Shown: positions 1 through 7,414 of the stretch, one piece after another
Numbering within the stretch: position 1 is the first letter of the stretch
Layout of the letters: every line of letters starts with the position of its first letter
From: JAHHUH01 sp045123075
Lineage (GTDB): Bacteria; Bacillota; Negativicutes; Acidaminococcales; Acidaminococcaceae
Length of the DNA: 64,000 nucleotides
Assembly: GCA_045123075.1 (NCBI GenBank)
Contig: JBGVIJ010000027.1
Location: 1 to 64,000 of the forward strand
Direction of reading: 5' to 3'
Notes under the pieces: model-generated
What the model was told of the DNA's origin: nothing
The model's database searches: none
Seen by the model: only the letters and a program-made list of their open reading frames with translations
Translations under genes and position numbers: made by a program

Positions 1-371
1 AAGCGCACCGCAACCGTAGAAAGCCCTGCGCTTACAGCGTCAGGCACGATTTCAGATTTATCAACAACTAAAGTCAAAGGTCCAGGCCAAAAAGCTTCCA
101 TTAAGGCTTTAGCATTTTCATTCAAACCAGTTGTCAAAGGCTCAACATCTTTCACATCAGCAATGTGTAAGATTAAAGGGTTATCATTAGGTCTGCCCTT
201 AGCAGCAAAGATTTTTGCTACAGCTTCACTATTCAAACCATTAGCACCTAAACCGTACACGGTTTCTGTAGGGAAAGCAACTACTTCGCCTGCTTGGATA
301 AGAGCAGCAGCTTTTTGCATCACGTCTACATCTTGCTCGTTATTTTGCAATTTCCAAAAGTAAGTCTGCAT
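1..371 (-). CDS. tsaC: Threonylcarbamoyl-AMP synthase (Sua5/YrdC/TsaC family), 3' end cut by window
   Basis: Uses L-threonine, bicarbonate and ATP to make threonylcarbamoyl-AMP, the precursor of t6A37 in ANN-decoding tRNAs; cytosolic. The 123 visible residues hold the family signature FPTETVYGLG (about 33-42) and the KGRPNDNPL segment (58-66) that binds nucleotide and threonine. The ATG at 371 follows a GGAGGGTGG Shine-Dalgarno. Its start lies 32 nt inside the 3' end of prmC, which suggests translational coupling as the last visible gene of the rpmE-DUF1385-prfA-prmC run. The C-terminal part is outside the window, so the short YrdC form and the longer Sua5 form cannot be told apart. Confidence 0.93.
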   Translation of the reverse strand, partial: MQTYFWKLQNNEQDVDVMQKAAALIQAGEVVAFPTETVYGLGANGLNSEAVAKIFAAKGRPNDNPLILHIADVKDVEPLTTGLNENAKALMEAFWPGPLTLVVDKSEIVPDAVSAGLSTVAVR

Positions 372-1245
372 ACTTGCCACCCTCCTTCGCTGCGAATACC
401 ATTCTTTCTATACCGGCATAATCCTTGCGAATTGCCACAGCACCAAAGCCTGCAGCTTTACACATTTCCACAACAGCTTCACCTTGATAAATGCCAATTT
501 CAAAAGCCAAAAGACCATCTTCAACCATGTGAAGAGGTGCTTCTTTAGTAATGCGTCTATAAAAATCTAAACCATCTTCACCGCCATCAAGAGCGCCAAT
601 GGGTTCATTTTGTACATCCTGCGCCAAACCTGCAATGTCAGCCGCAGGAATGTACGGAGGATTGGAAACGATGATATCAAACTTTTTATCCAAAGGTAAT
701 GCGCTATAAACATCACTACGCAAGAAGCCAGCACGTTCTGCAACGCCTATAGCAACTGCGTTTTCCTTAGCAACGGTCAACGCACCTACGGAAATATCTA
801 CGCCTACACCTTTAGCTTGAGGCAAGTAGTCCAAAAGAGAAACGATGATGGCGCCGCTACCAGTGCCGATATCAAGAATTTTTACATCGCCACCAACAGC
901 TTCCGCCGCCATAACGATACTTTCTACTAAAAGTTCAGTTTCAGGACGGGGCACGAGAGTATCAGGAGTAACCTTGAACATATTACGCATAAAAGCTTTC
1001 TCGCCCAAGATGTACGCCAAAGGTTCGTGGTTAGCACGACGCACTACGTATTGTTTAAATTGTGCAAGCTCAGTTTCAGACAGAGGTCTTTCAAAATCCA
1101 CATAAAGAGTGATTCGCTCGCACTTTAAAACAGCACAAAGCAGCACCTCAGCATCAAGGCGTGGATTTTCCACGCCCTTATCTGTGAAGTACTGCTTTGT
1201 CCAATTTAATATTTTCATTATTGTCCAAACAGGTTTAGTTTCCAT
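340..1245 (-). CDS. prmC: Peptide chain release factor N5-glutamine methyltransferase PrmC
   Basis: SAM-dependent methylation of the glutamine in the GGQ motif of release factors 1 and 2. It has the usual two parts: an N-terminal helical domain starting with a VWTI..LNWTKQYF..KG segment, and a Rossmann methyltransferase domain with DIGTGSGA (125-132, SAM binding) and NPPYIP (195-200, glutamine binding). At 301 aa it has normal length. The start ATG overlaps the prfA stop codon as TAATG, so the two are translationally coupled and the enzyme sits directly behind its substrate. An internal ATG at 1218 would remove the conserved VWTI segment and is less likely. Confidence 0.97.
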   Translation of the reverse strand: METKPVWTIMKILNWTKQYFTDKGVENPRLDAEVLLCAVLKCERITLYVDFERPLSETELAQFKQYVVRRANHEPLAYILGEKAFMRNMFKVTPDTLVPRPETELLVESIVMAAEAVGGDVKILDIGTGSGAIIVSLLDYLPQAKGVGVDISVGALTVAKENAVAIGVAERAGFLRSDVYSALPLDKKFDIIVSNPPYIPAADIAGLAQDVQNEPIGALDGGEDGLDFYRRITKEAPLHMVEDGLLAFEIGIYQGEAVVEMCKAAGFGAVAIRKDYAGIERMVFAAKEGGKYADLLLEIAK

Positions 1246-2312
1246 TATTTCACCTGACGTAATTGTTCACTTTGTTTTGCGGTAATCAGTGCATCCATCA
1301 GCTCATCCATATCACCGTTAACAATTGCTTCCAGTTTGTGGAGAGTTAAGCCAATACGATGGTCAGTTACACGACCTTGGGGGTAGTTATAAGTTCTAAT
1401 ACGTTCACTGCGGTCACCGGTACCAACTTGGCTCTTACGGTCTTCAGCAGTTGCCGCACGTTGTTTTTCTTGTTCCACTTCCAAAATGCGGGCACGCAAC
1501 ACGCGCATACATTTTTCGCGGTTTTTGATTTGAGATTTTTCGTCTTGGCACTGTGCCACGATACCAGTCGGTAAGTGGGTAATGCGAACTGCGGATTCAG
1601 TTTTGTTAACGTACTGACCGCCTGCACCACCTGCACGATAAGTATCAATACGCAAATCTGCAGGATTGATTTCTACGTCTACTTCTTCTGCTTCCGGCAA
1701 AACTGCTACAGTAACGGTGGAAGTATGCACGCGACCTTGGGATTCAGTTTCGGGAACACGTTGTACTCGATGTACGCCACTTTCAAATTTCATACGGCTA
1801 AATACGCTATCACCATTTACTTGGAACACAACCTCTTTGAAACCGCCAAGTTCAGTGGGGTTGGAGTCGAGAATTTCTACGCGCCAACCACGAGTTTCTG
1901 CGTAACGCAAGTACATTCTGAAAAGCACGCCTGCAAAAAGTGCAGCTTCGTCACCACCTGCACCGCCACGAATTTCCACGATAACGTTTTTATCATCGTT
2001 GGGGTCAGAGGGCAACAGCAAAATGGTCAAGCGTTCTTCATAAGCAGCAATTTGTGGTTTAAGTTCTTTTAACTCTTCTTTTGCCATTTCTGCAAGTTCT
2101 TCATCATCACCTGCAAAAAGAATTTCTTCTGCTTCGTCTTTAGCACGTACCATTTCACGATACTCACGGAAAACAGTTACGATGTCAGTAAGTTTAGCAT
2201 GAGCTTTAGTGCATTTTTGCCATTCAGTTTGGTTGGCAATAACATCAGGGTCACTAATGCGTGCTTCCAAATCTAAATATTTATCTTCAATTGCTTGTAA
2301 TTTATCAATCAT
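1245..2312 (-). CDS. prfA: Peptide chain release factor 1
   Basis: Recognises UAA and UAG in the ribosomal A site and triggers peptidyl-tRNA hydrolysis. The 355 aa protein shows the stop-codon reading tripeptide PxT as PET (187-189, within RVPETESQGRVHTS) and the catalytic GGQ at 231-233 in RAGGAGGQYVN. The PxT motif marks RF1; RF2 has SPF there. The start overlaps the 3' end of the DUF1385 gene by 8 nt and the stop overlaps the prmC start by one base, so the block is one operon. Confidence 0.98.
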   Translation of the reverse strand: MIDKLQAIEDKYLDLEARISDPDVIANQTEWQKCTKAHAKLTDIVTVFREYREMVRAKDEAEEILFAGDDEELAEMAKEELKELKPQIAAYEERLTILLLPSDPNDDKNVIVEIRGGAGGDEAALFAGVLFRMYLRYAETRGWRVEILDSNPTELGGFKEVVFQVNGDSVFSRMKFESGVHRVQRVPETESQGRVHTSTVTVAVLPEAEEVDVEINPADLRIDTYRAGGAGGQYVNKTESAVRITHLPTGIVAQCQDEKSQIKNREKCMRVLRARILEVEQEKQRAATAEDRKSQVGTGDRSERIRTYNYPQGRVTDHRIGLTLHKLEAIVNGDMDELMDALITAKQSEQLRQVK

Positions 2313-3285
2313 TGGTATTCTCCTGCAATTTGTTTTCTTCGGGAGTTTCGTTTATTTCAGTTTCAGAAGTTACTTCTTCACTAGAAGCATATTCTTCAGT
2401 TTTAGTTTCTTCTGCATATTCAGGAAGCACTGCTTTCAAAGAAGCAATGGCAACCTCAATTTGAGAATCATCAGGCTGACGGGTAGTCAGCTTTTGCAAA
2501 GCTAAACCCGGCATAATCGCACAATGGACGATGGGGTTATCGCAATGTGCTCCGGCAAAACGAATAATCTCGTAGCTGATACCTGCGATTACAGGCATCA
2601 AGATTACGCGAGAAGCAATGCGTTCCAGCAAATTAGGCCAACCTAAAAAAGTAAAGACGAACATACTAATCATCATTACAATCATCAAAAAGTTGGTGCC
2701 ACAACGAGGATGCAAGGTGGTAAAGGTCCTTATATTATCTACTTCTAAGGGCAAGCCTGCTTCGTAGCAATAAATAGTTTTATGTTCCGCACCGTGATAT
2801 TGGAACACTCTTTGAATGTCTTCCATAGCAGAAATGGAAGCTATATAGATTAAGAAAATCATCATACGCAAGCAACCCTCAGCTAAATTAAGCAGCATCG
2901 GATCGTCAGTTAAGGTATGCAGAAAGCGCATGGACCAGGTAGGAAGTACAATGAACAAGCCTATTGCCAACAAAACAGAGGTAGCAATGGTCATTGCCAT
3001 CTCCTTGCTATCAAGTTGTTCATCTTCTTCACCGGACATTTGCGCAGAATAAGCAAGTGCCTTCATACCATCGTGTAATGATTCAAATAATGCAACAACG
3101 CCGCGCAGCAGCGGTTTTTTCAAAATCGGATATTTGTCGCGGATGCTGTTAACGTCTTTTACGTCTACAACAATATTACCGTCAGGCTGACGAACGGCTA
3201 CGGCAACTTTATCTTTGCCGCGCATCATTACGCCTTCTATTACAGCCTGACCACCCACGCTCATACGTTCTTTTTCGTTACTCAT
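2305..3285 (-). CDS. DUF1385 family membrane protein
   Basis: Conserved protein of unknown function, 326 aa, found widely in Bacillota between rpmE and prfA, as here. The N-terminus starts with the family-typical GGQAVIEGVMMRGK (about 11-24). Several hydrophobic segments follow (about 98-118, 136-153, 198-222 and 232-245), so it is probably membrane-embedded. The C-terminal 60 residues are acidic, Glu/Thr-rich and probably disordered. It overlaps the start of prfA by 8 nt. An effect on RF1 maturation or ribosome function is only suggested by this conserved position. Confidence 0.9.
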   Translation of the reverse strand: MSNEKERMSVGGQAVIEGVMMRGKDKVAVAVRQPDGNIVVDVKDVNSIRDKYPILKKPLLRGVVALFESLHDGMKALAYSAQMSGEEDEQLDSKEMAMTIATSVLLAIGLFIVLPTWSMRFLHTLTDDPMLLNLAEGCLRMMIFLIYIASISAMEDIQRVFQYHGAEHKTIYCYEAGLPLEVDNIRTFTTLHPRCGTNFLMIVMMISMFVFTFLGWPNLLERIASRVILMPVIAGISYEIIRFAGAHCDNPIVHCAIMPGLALQKLTTRQPDDSQIEVAIASLKAVLPEYAEETKTEEYASSEEVTSETEINETPEENKLQENTND

Positions 3286-3359
3286 AAAGGGATTCCTCTT
3301 AAACTTACAGCAAAATTTGTCAGATGTACATATAACAATTTTGCCCTAAATACAAATAT

Positions 3360-3388
3360 AGCAGAGCTTCCTTAACGTAAGCTCTGCT
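3360..3388 (-). terminator. Hairpin after rpmE
   Basis: A 10-bp perfect stem (AGCAGAGCTT / AAGCTCTGCT) with a 9-nt loop lies 14 nt past the rpmE stop. On the minus strand an AT-rich tract follows instead of a clean U-run, so it may let some transcription through to DUF1385-prfA-prmC. Confidence 0.7.
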
Positions 3389-3401
3389 GTAATTTGTTGA
3401 A

Positions 3402-3605
3402 TTATTTGCCAGTGTTGTAGCGTCTGTTGAATTTTTCGATACGGCCGCGAGCAGCAGCTTGGCGTTGGTGACCGGTGAAGAACGGATGGCATTTGGAGCA
3501 AACGTCAACGCGCAATTCCGGTTTTACGCTACCAGTCATGAAAGTAGCACCGCAAGCGCAGGTAGCTTTAACTTCATTGTATTTCGGTTGGATTTTTTCT
3601 TGCAT
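3402..3605 (-). CDS. rpmE: 50S ribosomal protein L31, zinc-binding form
   Basis: Large-subunit ribosomal protein at the central protuberance. This 67 aa copy is the zinc-type (C+) paralogue, with cysteines at 16, 18, 36 and 39 (CAC...CSKC) and the L31 signature HPFFTGHQR (40-48). C+ forms are the standard zinc-replete version. It is preceded by its own good promoter (TTGCTT-17-TACAAT) and followed by a hairpin, so it is likely transcribed more strongly than the genes downstream. Confidence 0.97.
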   Translation of the reverse strand: MQEKIQPKYNEVKATCACGATFMTGSVKPELRVDVCSKCHPFFTGHQRQAAARGRIEKFNRRYNTGK

Positions 3606-3665
3606 TCTGTGTACACCTCACTTCGTATTAAAATGTGTATGTTTAGTCGATATTAACGCTAAATA

Positions 3666-3694
3666 ATTGTATCACAAGGTCAGCGGATAAGCAA
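3666..3694 (-). promoter_or_regulatory. Predicted sigma-A promoter of rpmE
   Basis: Minus-strand -35 TTGCTT (3689-3694) and -10 TACAAT (3666-3671) are separated by 17 nt, with an upstream TGN extended -10. The leader to the rpmE ATG is about 55 nt. Confidence 0.65.
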
Positions 3695-3748
3695 GCTATT
3701 TTTCCCATAAAGTGAATTATTTTCAAATAGCAAAACCCTAGACTACAT

Positions 3749-4816
3749 CTACCTTTCGATGATGCCACCGCCTACTACATATTGTCCGTCATAGAACACT
3801 ACTGCCTGTCCCGGAGTGATGGCACGTTGGGGTTCATCAAAAATTACATGCACCAAACCATCTTCAGCAGGCTCAATTGTAGCAGGAACATCCTTCATTC
3901 TATAGCGAGCTTTAGCAGTTACACGCATGGGTTCAGTAAGTTTGTCCACGGTAATAAAGTTCACATCACTTGCCCACAGCTCTTTGGAAAAGAGTGCGTC
4001 ATTGGGTCCAAGTACTACAGTATTGGTCGCCATATCCTTTCTGATAACGTACAAGGGATATTCATAAGAAACACCTAAACCTTTACGTTGACCAATGGTG
4101 TAGTGAATCTGTCCTTTATGCTTACCCAAAACAGTTCCGTTCATATGCACGAAATTGCCTTGCTTGCTCTTCACTCCAAGACGAGCGATAACTGCAGCAT
4201 AATCTCCGTCAGGAACAAAGCAAATATCTTGACTGTCAGACTTATGTGCTACTGCCAAGCCTGCCTCGTCTGCTTTAGCACGAATCTCTGCTTTGGTAAG
4301 TTCTGCCAAAGGAAGAACAGTGTGTGCCAATTGATCTTGAGTCATATTAAAAAGCATATAGCTTTGGTCTTTAGAAGCATCATCGCCGCGAGCTAAAAGC
4401 CAACGATTTTTTTCAACACTATACTCAATGCGTGCGTAATGCCCCGTCGCCAAATATTCGCAACCTAATTCACGAGCCGCCTCGAACAACTTGCCAAACT
4501 TAATATGCTTGTTACAGTCCACGCAAGGGTTCGGTGTACGCCCGCACTTATATTCATTTACAAAATGGTTGATAACGCATTTTTTGAAGCAGCTGCTAAA
4601 ATCAAGAACGTGGTGCTCAATACCAAGCTTTTCTGCCACGGCTTTAGCATCTTCCACATCTTGTTTAGGAGCGTCAGGCTCTTTAATGCCCACTTCTTTA
4701 TTACCAAACATTTTTACTGTAGCACCTACAACTTCATAGCCTTGTTCTTGCAATAAAATTGCTGCCGCACTACTATCAACGCCGCCACTCATGGCAGCTA
4801 AAATTTTCTTTTTCAT
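3749..4816 (-). CDS. mnmA: tRNA-specific 2-thiouridylase MnmA
   Basis: Adenylates U34 of tRNA-Lys, -Glu and -Gln and transfers persulfide sulfur to make 2-thiouridine. The P-loop SGGVDSS is at 10-16. The two catalytic cysteines are visible, one in NPCVDCNKHIKF (Cys101) and one in the DICFVP segment (about residue 198). Length, 355 aa, is normal. It is the last gene of a cysteine/sulfur block behind rrf2, cysK and an HD-domain gene. In many Bacillota the gene before mnmA is a cysteine desulfurase (iscS/yrvO), but none stands here, so its sulfur donor must be encoded elsewhere, possibly by the 56.9-58.1 kb desulfurase. Confidence 0.97.
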   Translation of the reverse strand: MKKKILAAMSGGVDSSAAAILLQEQGYEVVGATVKMFGNKEVGIKEPDAPKQDVEDAKAVAEKLGIEHHVLDFSSCFKKCVINHFVNEYKCGRTPNPCVDCNKHIKFGKLFEAARELGCEYLATGHYARIEYSVEKNRWLLARGDDASKDQSYMLFNMTQDQLAHTVLPLAELTKAEIRAKADEAGLAVAHKSDSQDICFVPDGDYAAVIARLGVKSKQGNFVHMNGTVLGKHKGQIHYTIGQRKGLGVSYEYPLYVIRKDMATNTVVLGPNDALFSKELWASDVNFITVDKLTEPMRVTAKARYRMKDVPATIEPAEDGLVHVIFDEPQRAITPGQAVVFYDGQYVVGGGIIER

Positions 4817-4822
4817 TTTCTT

Positions 4823-5407
4823 TTACCCAAGATTTGCGCAAGCTGCATTGATAGCTTCTTCATCCACACGCATAGCGAGAATGGTTTTTTCGATAAGCTC
4901 ATCAACGCTCCAGCCAAGACGTTCTGCACCAAGGGTGATTACGTCACGACTGCAACCTGCAGCAAACTTTTTATCTTTAAATTTCTTTTTCACAGATTTA
5001 AGTTCCAAATCCATTACACTTTTGGACGGACGCATAATCGCAGCCGCACCAATCAAACCGGTCAATTCGTCAATTGCAAAGAGTACTTTTTCCATTTGAT
5101 GTTCAGGTTCAATATCATTTTGCGCTAAACCATAGCCATGGCTAGCAGTTGCACGAATCAGGCGCTCTTCCAAACCTTTTTCACGCATGATTTCTTGGGA
5201 TTTAATGCAGTGCTCGGTAGGATAAATTTCAAAATCCAAATCATGGAGCAAGCCTACTTGTGCCCAAAAATCAGCTTCTTCACCGTAACCAAGTTCGTTA
5301 GCAAAATAACGCATAACACCTTCCACAGTCAAAGCATGACGCAGATGGAAAGCTTCTTTATTATATTCAACCAACAGCTGCCAAGCAGCTTCACGAGTCA
5401 AAGTCAT
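4823..5407 (-). CDS. HD-domain putative phosphohydrolase
   Basis: Small single-domain HD protein, 194 aa. The metal-binding signature is visible as an early His (HALTVEGVMRYFA, about 24), the HD doublet in GLLHDLDFEIYP (55-56), a further His near 91 and a late Asp in FAIDELTGL (about 113). HD proteins of this kind hydrolyse phosphate mono- or diesters, but the substrate is unknown. The ATG at 5407 is chosen because GGGAGG lies 8 nt upstream; the GTG one codon earlier is too close. It sits between cysK and mnmA with very short gaps, so it is co-transcribed with sulfur genes. Confidence 0.8.
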   Translation of the reverse strand: MTLTREAAWQLLVEYNKEAFHLRHALTVEGVMRYFANELGYGEEADFWAQVGLLHDLDFEIYPTEHCIKSQEIMREKGLEERLIRATASHGYGLAQNDIEPEHQMEKVLFAIDELTGLIGAAAIMRPSKSVMDLELKSVKKKFKDKKFAAGCSRDVITLGAERLGWSVDELIEKTILAMRVDEEAINAACANLG

Positions 5408-5428
5408 CACAAATTCCTCCCAATTATT

Positions 5429-6361
5429 TCAATCTATAAATCCCGGAGTGCTCAAATATCTTTCGCCACCATCGGGAAGTATTACTACAATATTTTTACC
5501 TTTATTTTCCTCACGTTGCGCTACAAGGGTAGCAGCATACGCCGCTGCACCAGAAGATACGCCTACCAAAAGACCTTCGTGTTTGGCAAGCAATCGACAA
5601 GTTTTATAAGCGTCTTCAGCGCTGATGTCCATTACCTCATCAACTACAGAATCGTCATAGTTTTTCGGAATAAAGTTCGCGCCAATACCTTGCAATTTGT
5701 GGGGAGCAGCAGGCTCACCTTTCAGAACAGGAGAAACATCTGGTTCTACAGCGATAATTTTAATATCAGGATTCTGCTCTTTCAAGAACTTTGCTGTACC
5801 GGAAAGAGTACCACCAGTACCAACGCCTGCTATTACCACATCTACTTTACCATCGGTGTCCCTCCAAATTTCAGGACCGGTAGTTTCGTAATGAGCATTG
5901 GGGTTCGCCCCGTTATCGAACTGTCCGGGAATAAAAGCACCTTCCATCATCGCAGCCAGTTCCACTGCTTTGTCGATAGCACCCTGCATACCAAGCTCAC
6001 CGGGAGTAAGCACCAGTTGCGCACCGTAAGCTTTCAGCAAGTTACGACGCTCAATGCTCATAGTATCAGGCATGGTCAAAATAGTTTGGTAGCCCTTAAC
6101 AGCCGCCACGCAAGCAAGACCTATGCCTGTATTGCCACTGGTAGGTTCAATGATGGTGCTGCCAACTTTCAACAAGCCTTCCTTTTCTGCAGCTTCAATC
6201 ATAGCTACGGCAATTCTATCTTTGGCACTGCCTGCAGGATTAAAATATTCTAATTTAGCCAGCACCTTAGCTTCAAGCTCCAAAGCCTTGCCATAATTAT
6301 TTAAGGCCAGCAAAGGAGTATTGCCGATAAGGTCTGTTAATTTTTCAGCAATTTTACTCAT
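5429..6361 (-). CDS. cysK: Cysteine synthase (O-acetylserine sulfhydrylase)
   Basis: PLP enzyme that joins O-acetylserine and sulfide to give L-cysteine. The cofactor lysine is Lys47 in NPAGSAKDR, the substrate loop TSGNTG is at 74-79, and the glycine-rich phosphate-binding loop GTGGTLSG is near 178. At 310 aa it matches CysK. It is directly downstream of an Rrf2 regulator, as expected for cysteine-responsive control. Its partner serine acetyltransferase cysE is at 34.98 kb. Its Shine-Dalgarno lies inside a 12-bp perfect hairpin (6367-6409). Confidence 0.96.
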   Translation of the reverse strand: MSKIAEKLTDLIGNTPLLALNNYGKALELEAKVLAKLEYFNPAGSAKDRIAVAMIEAAEKEGLLKVGSTIIEPTSGNTGIGLACVAAVKGYQTILTMPDTMSIERRNLLKAYGAQLVLTPGELGMQGAIDKAVELAAMMEGAFIPGQFDNGANPNAHYETTGPEIWRDTDGKVDVVIAGVGTGGTLSGTAKFLKEQNPDIKIIAVEPDVSPVLKGEPAAPHKLQGIGANFIPKNYDDSVVDEVMDISAEDAYKTCRLLAKHEGLLVGVSSGAAAYAATLVAQREENKGKNIVVILPDGGERYLSTPGFID

Positions 6362-6366
6362 AATAA

Positions 6367-6409
6367 AATCTCCTTAAGACATACTTTAAGCATATGACTT
6401 AAGGAGATT
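6367..6409 (-). promoter_or_regulatory. Hairpin that sequesters the cysK ribosome-binding site
   Basis: In the 60-nt gap between rrf2 and cysK, a perfect 12-bp inverted repeat (AATCTCCTTAAG at one arm, CTTAAGGAGATT at the other, 19-nt loop) encloses the cysK Shine-Dalgarno AAGGAG in its 3' arm, 8 nt before the ATG. In RNA the 5' arm is a full anti-Shine-Dalgarno. This could be translational control, an RNA processing site, or a DNA operator for the Rrf2 protein. The structure is seen directly; the role is inferred. Confidence 0.6.
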
Positions 6410-6421
6410 ATGGCACATTTT

Positions 6422-6847
6422 TTATTTTTCTTCAAGTTTCGCTTGATGTCTTTCAATCAAATCAGTAAGGGTAGTACCATCAACAATATCATCAATGGCT
6501 TTTTGCATTTCTTTATATAAATCAATGGTCATACAATTGGAAACTTGGTCACATTGTGCGCCACATTCAAGACAAGCAACAGGTACAAGGCTGCCTTCAA
6601 CTAAGCGCAGAATTTCACCTACGGTGTAGTTTTGAGGTTCTCTGGTCAGGCGATAGCCACCTTGTGCGCCACGAGCACTTTGTACAAAACCACCTTTACT
6701 AAGCAAGTGAATGATTTGTTCCAAATACTTATCAGAAATGTTTTGTCTTTGAGCTACTGACTTCAAGGGGATAAAATTGCCGGTATGGTTCATCGCCAAA
6801 TCCAGCATCAGTCGGAGCGCATAACGCCCTTTCGTAGAGATTTTCAT
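6422..6847 (-). CDS. Rrf2 family transcriptional regulator (IscR/CymR-like)
   Basis: Winged-helix Rrf2 regulator of 141 aa. The N-terminal MKISTKGRYALRLMLDLA and the YLEQIIHLLSKGGFVQSARGAQGGYRL region carry the DNA-binding domain. Cysteines at 92, 95, 99 and 105 (CLECGAQCDQVSNC) match the spacing of the [2Fe-2S] ligands of IscR-type members, with one extra cysteine, so it may sense Fe-S or sulfur status. The ATG at 6847 gives the canonical MKIS start with AGGAAAGG upstream; a GTG at 6856 lies almost on that Shine-Dalgarno. It heads the cysK-HD-mnmA operon and probably regulates it. Confidence 0.92.
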   Translation of the reverse strand: MKISTKGRYALRLMLDLAMNHTGNFIPLKSVAQRQNISDKYLEQIIHLLSKGGFVQSARGAQGGYRLTREPQNYTVGEILRLVEGSLVPVACLECGAQCDQVSNCMTIDLYKEMQKAIDDIVDGTTLTDLIERHQAKLEEK

Positions 6848-6877
6848 AAAACTCACAACCTTTCCTAAGATATCATC

Positions 6878-6906
6878 ATTTTACTACATAACCTATATGA
6901 TTTCAA
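6878..6906 (-). promoter_or_regulatory. Predicted promoter of the rrf2-cysK operon
   Basis: TTGAAA (6901-6906), 17-nt spacer, TAAAAT (6878-6883) on the minus strand, about 30 nt before the rrf2 start. Confidence 0.6.
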
Positions 6907-6975
6907 TTGTAAAATATAAAAATTAAACGAGACAGGAAAACATTTTGCTTTTTGTTAGCAATGTGACAACTTTTA

Positions 6976-6984
6976 TGTTAGAAT
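6976..6984 (+). promoter_or_regulatory. Extended -10 promoter of the 7014 gene
   Basis: TGTTAGAAT matches an extended -10 (TGN-TATAAT with one mismatch), 29 nt before the ATG. No convincing -35 hexamer is present at the correct distance. Confidence 0.45.
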
Positions 6985-7013
6985 AGGTTGTATAGTTTTT
7001 TAGGAGGCACATT

Positions 7014-7352
7014 ATGGACGCAAAAGAACTCGATAAAACCTTTAAATATTATTTGAATATGTTTTCCCAAGACGAAGAACTGGCAAAGATTTTGAACAAA
7101 GTAAGCTTCCCTGAGCTGTTCAATCACAAATTCTTGGAAGAAAATAGCAAATGGACTTCCATGGACGATATGATCTGGCGCAGCGGCTTCGGTATCATGA
7201 ACCTTTTGGAAGTTGAACAAGTAAACCAAGACAAATGGAACGAATACGTTGCTAAAAACTCCGATTGCGCAACTTGGCATGAATTTGGCAAATTGGCAAT
7301 GGTTAAATGGATGGAATTCCAATTGGAAGAACATAAAAAGAAAAGCAACTAA
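7014..7352 (+). CDS. Hypothetical 112-residue cytosolic protein
   Basis: Not recognised. An all-soluble, probably helical small protein rich in Lys, Glu, Phe and Trp, with a single Cys (about residue 84) and no signal peptide or membrane segment. It starts at an ATG with a very good TAGGAGGC Shine-Dalgarno, has its own extended -10 promoter and ends at a strong bidirectional terminator, so it looks like a real, well expressed monocistronic gene. It is divergent from rrf2 and convergent with glpK. Function is not assignable from sequence. Confidence 0.8.
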   Translation: MDAKELDKTFKYYLNMFSQDEELAKILNKVSFPELFNHKFLEENSKWTSMDDMIWRSGFGIMNLLEVEQVNQDKWNEYVAKNSDCATWHEFGKLAMVKWMEFQLEEHKKKSN

Positions 7353-7366
7353 GTCTTAAAAAATTT

Positions 7367-7392
7367 AGAAGCAGGCAATTACGCCTGCTTCT
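7367..7392. terminator. Bidirectional terminator between the 7014 gene and glpK
   Basis: Perfect 10-bp stem AGAAGCAGGC / GCCTGCTTCT with a 6-nt loop. T-rich on the + side (TTTTATTTT) and on the minus side (AAATTTTTTAAG read in reverse), so it serves both convergent genes. Confidence 0.9.
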
Positions 7393-7414
7393 TTTTATTT
7401 TCTACACTATTCTT

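Noticed and set aside
5138..6253. 371-codon open frame on the + strand
   Set aside because: It is antisense to cysK and the HD gene, has no ribosome site and a biased composition (Phe, Ser, Thr, His) typical of shadow frames.
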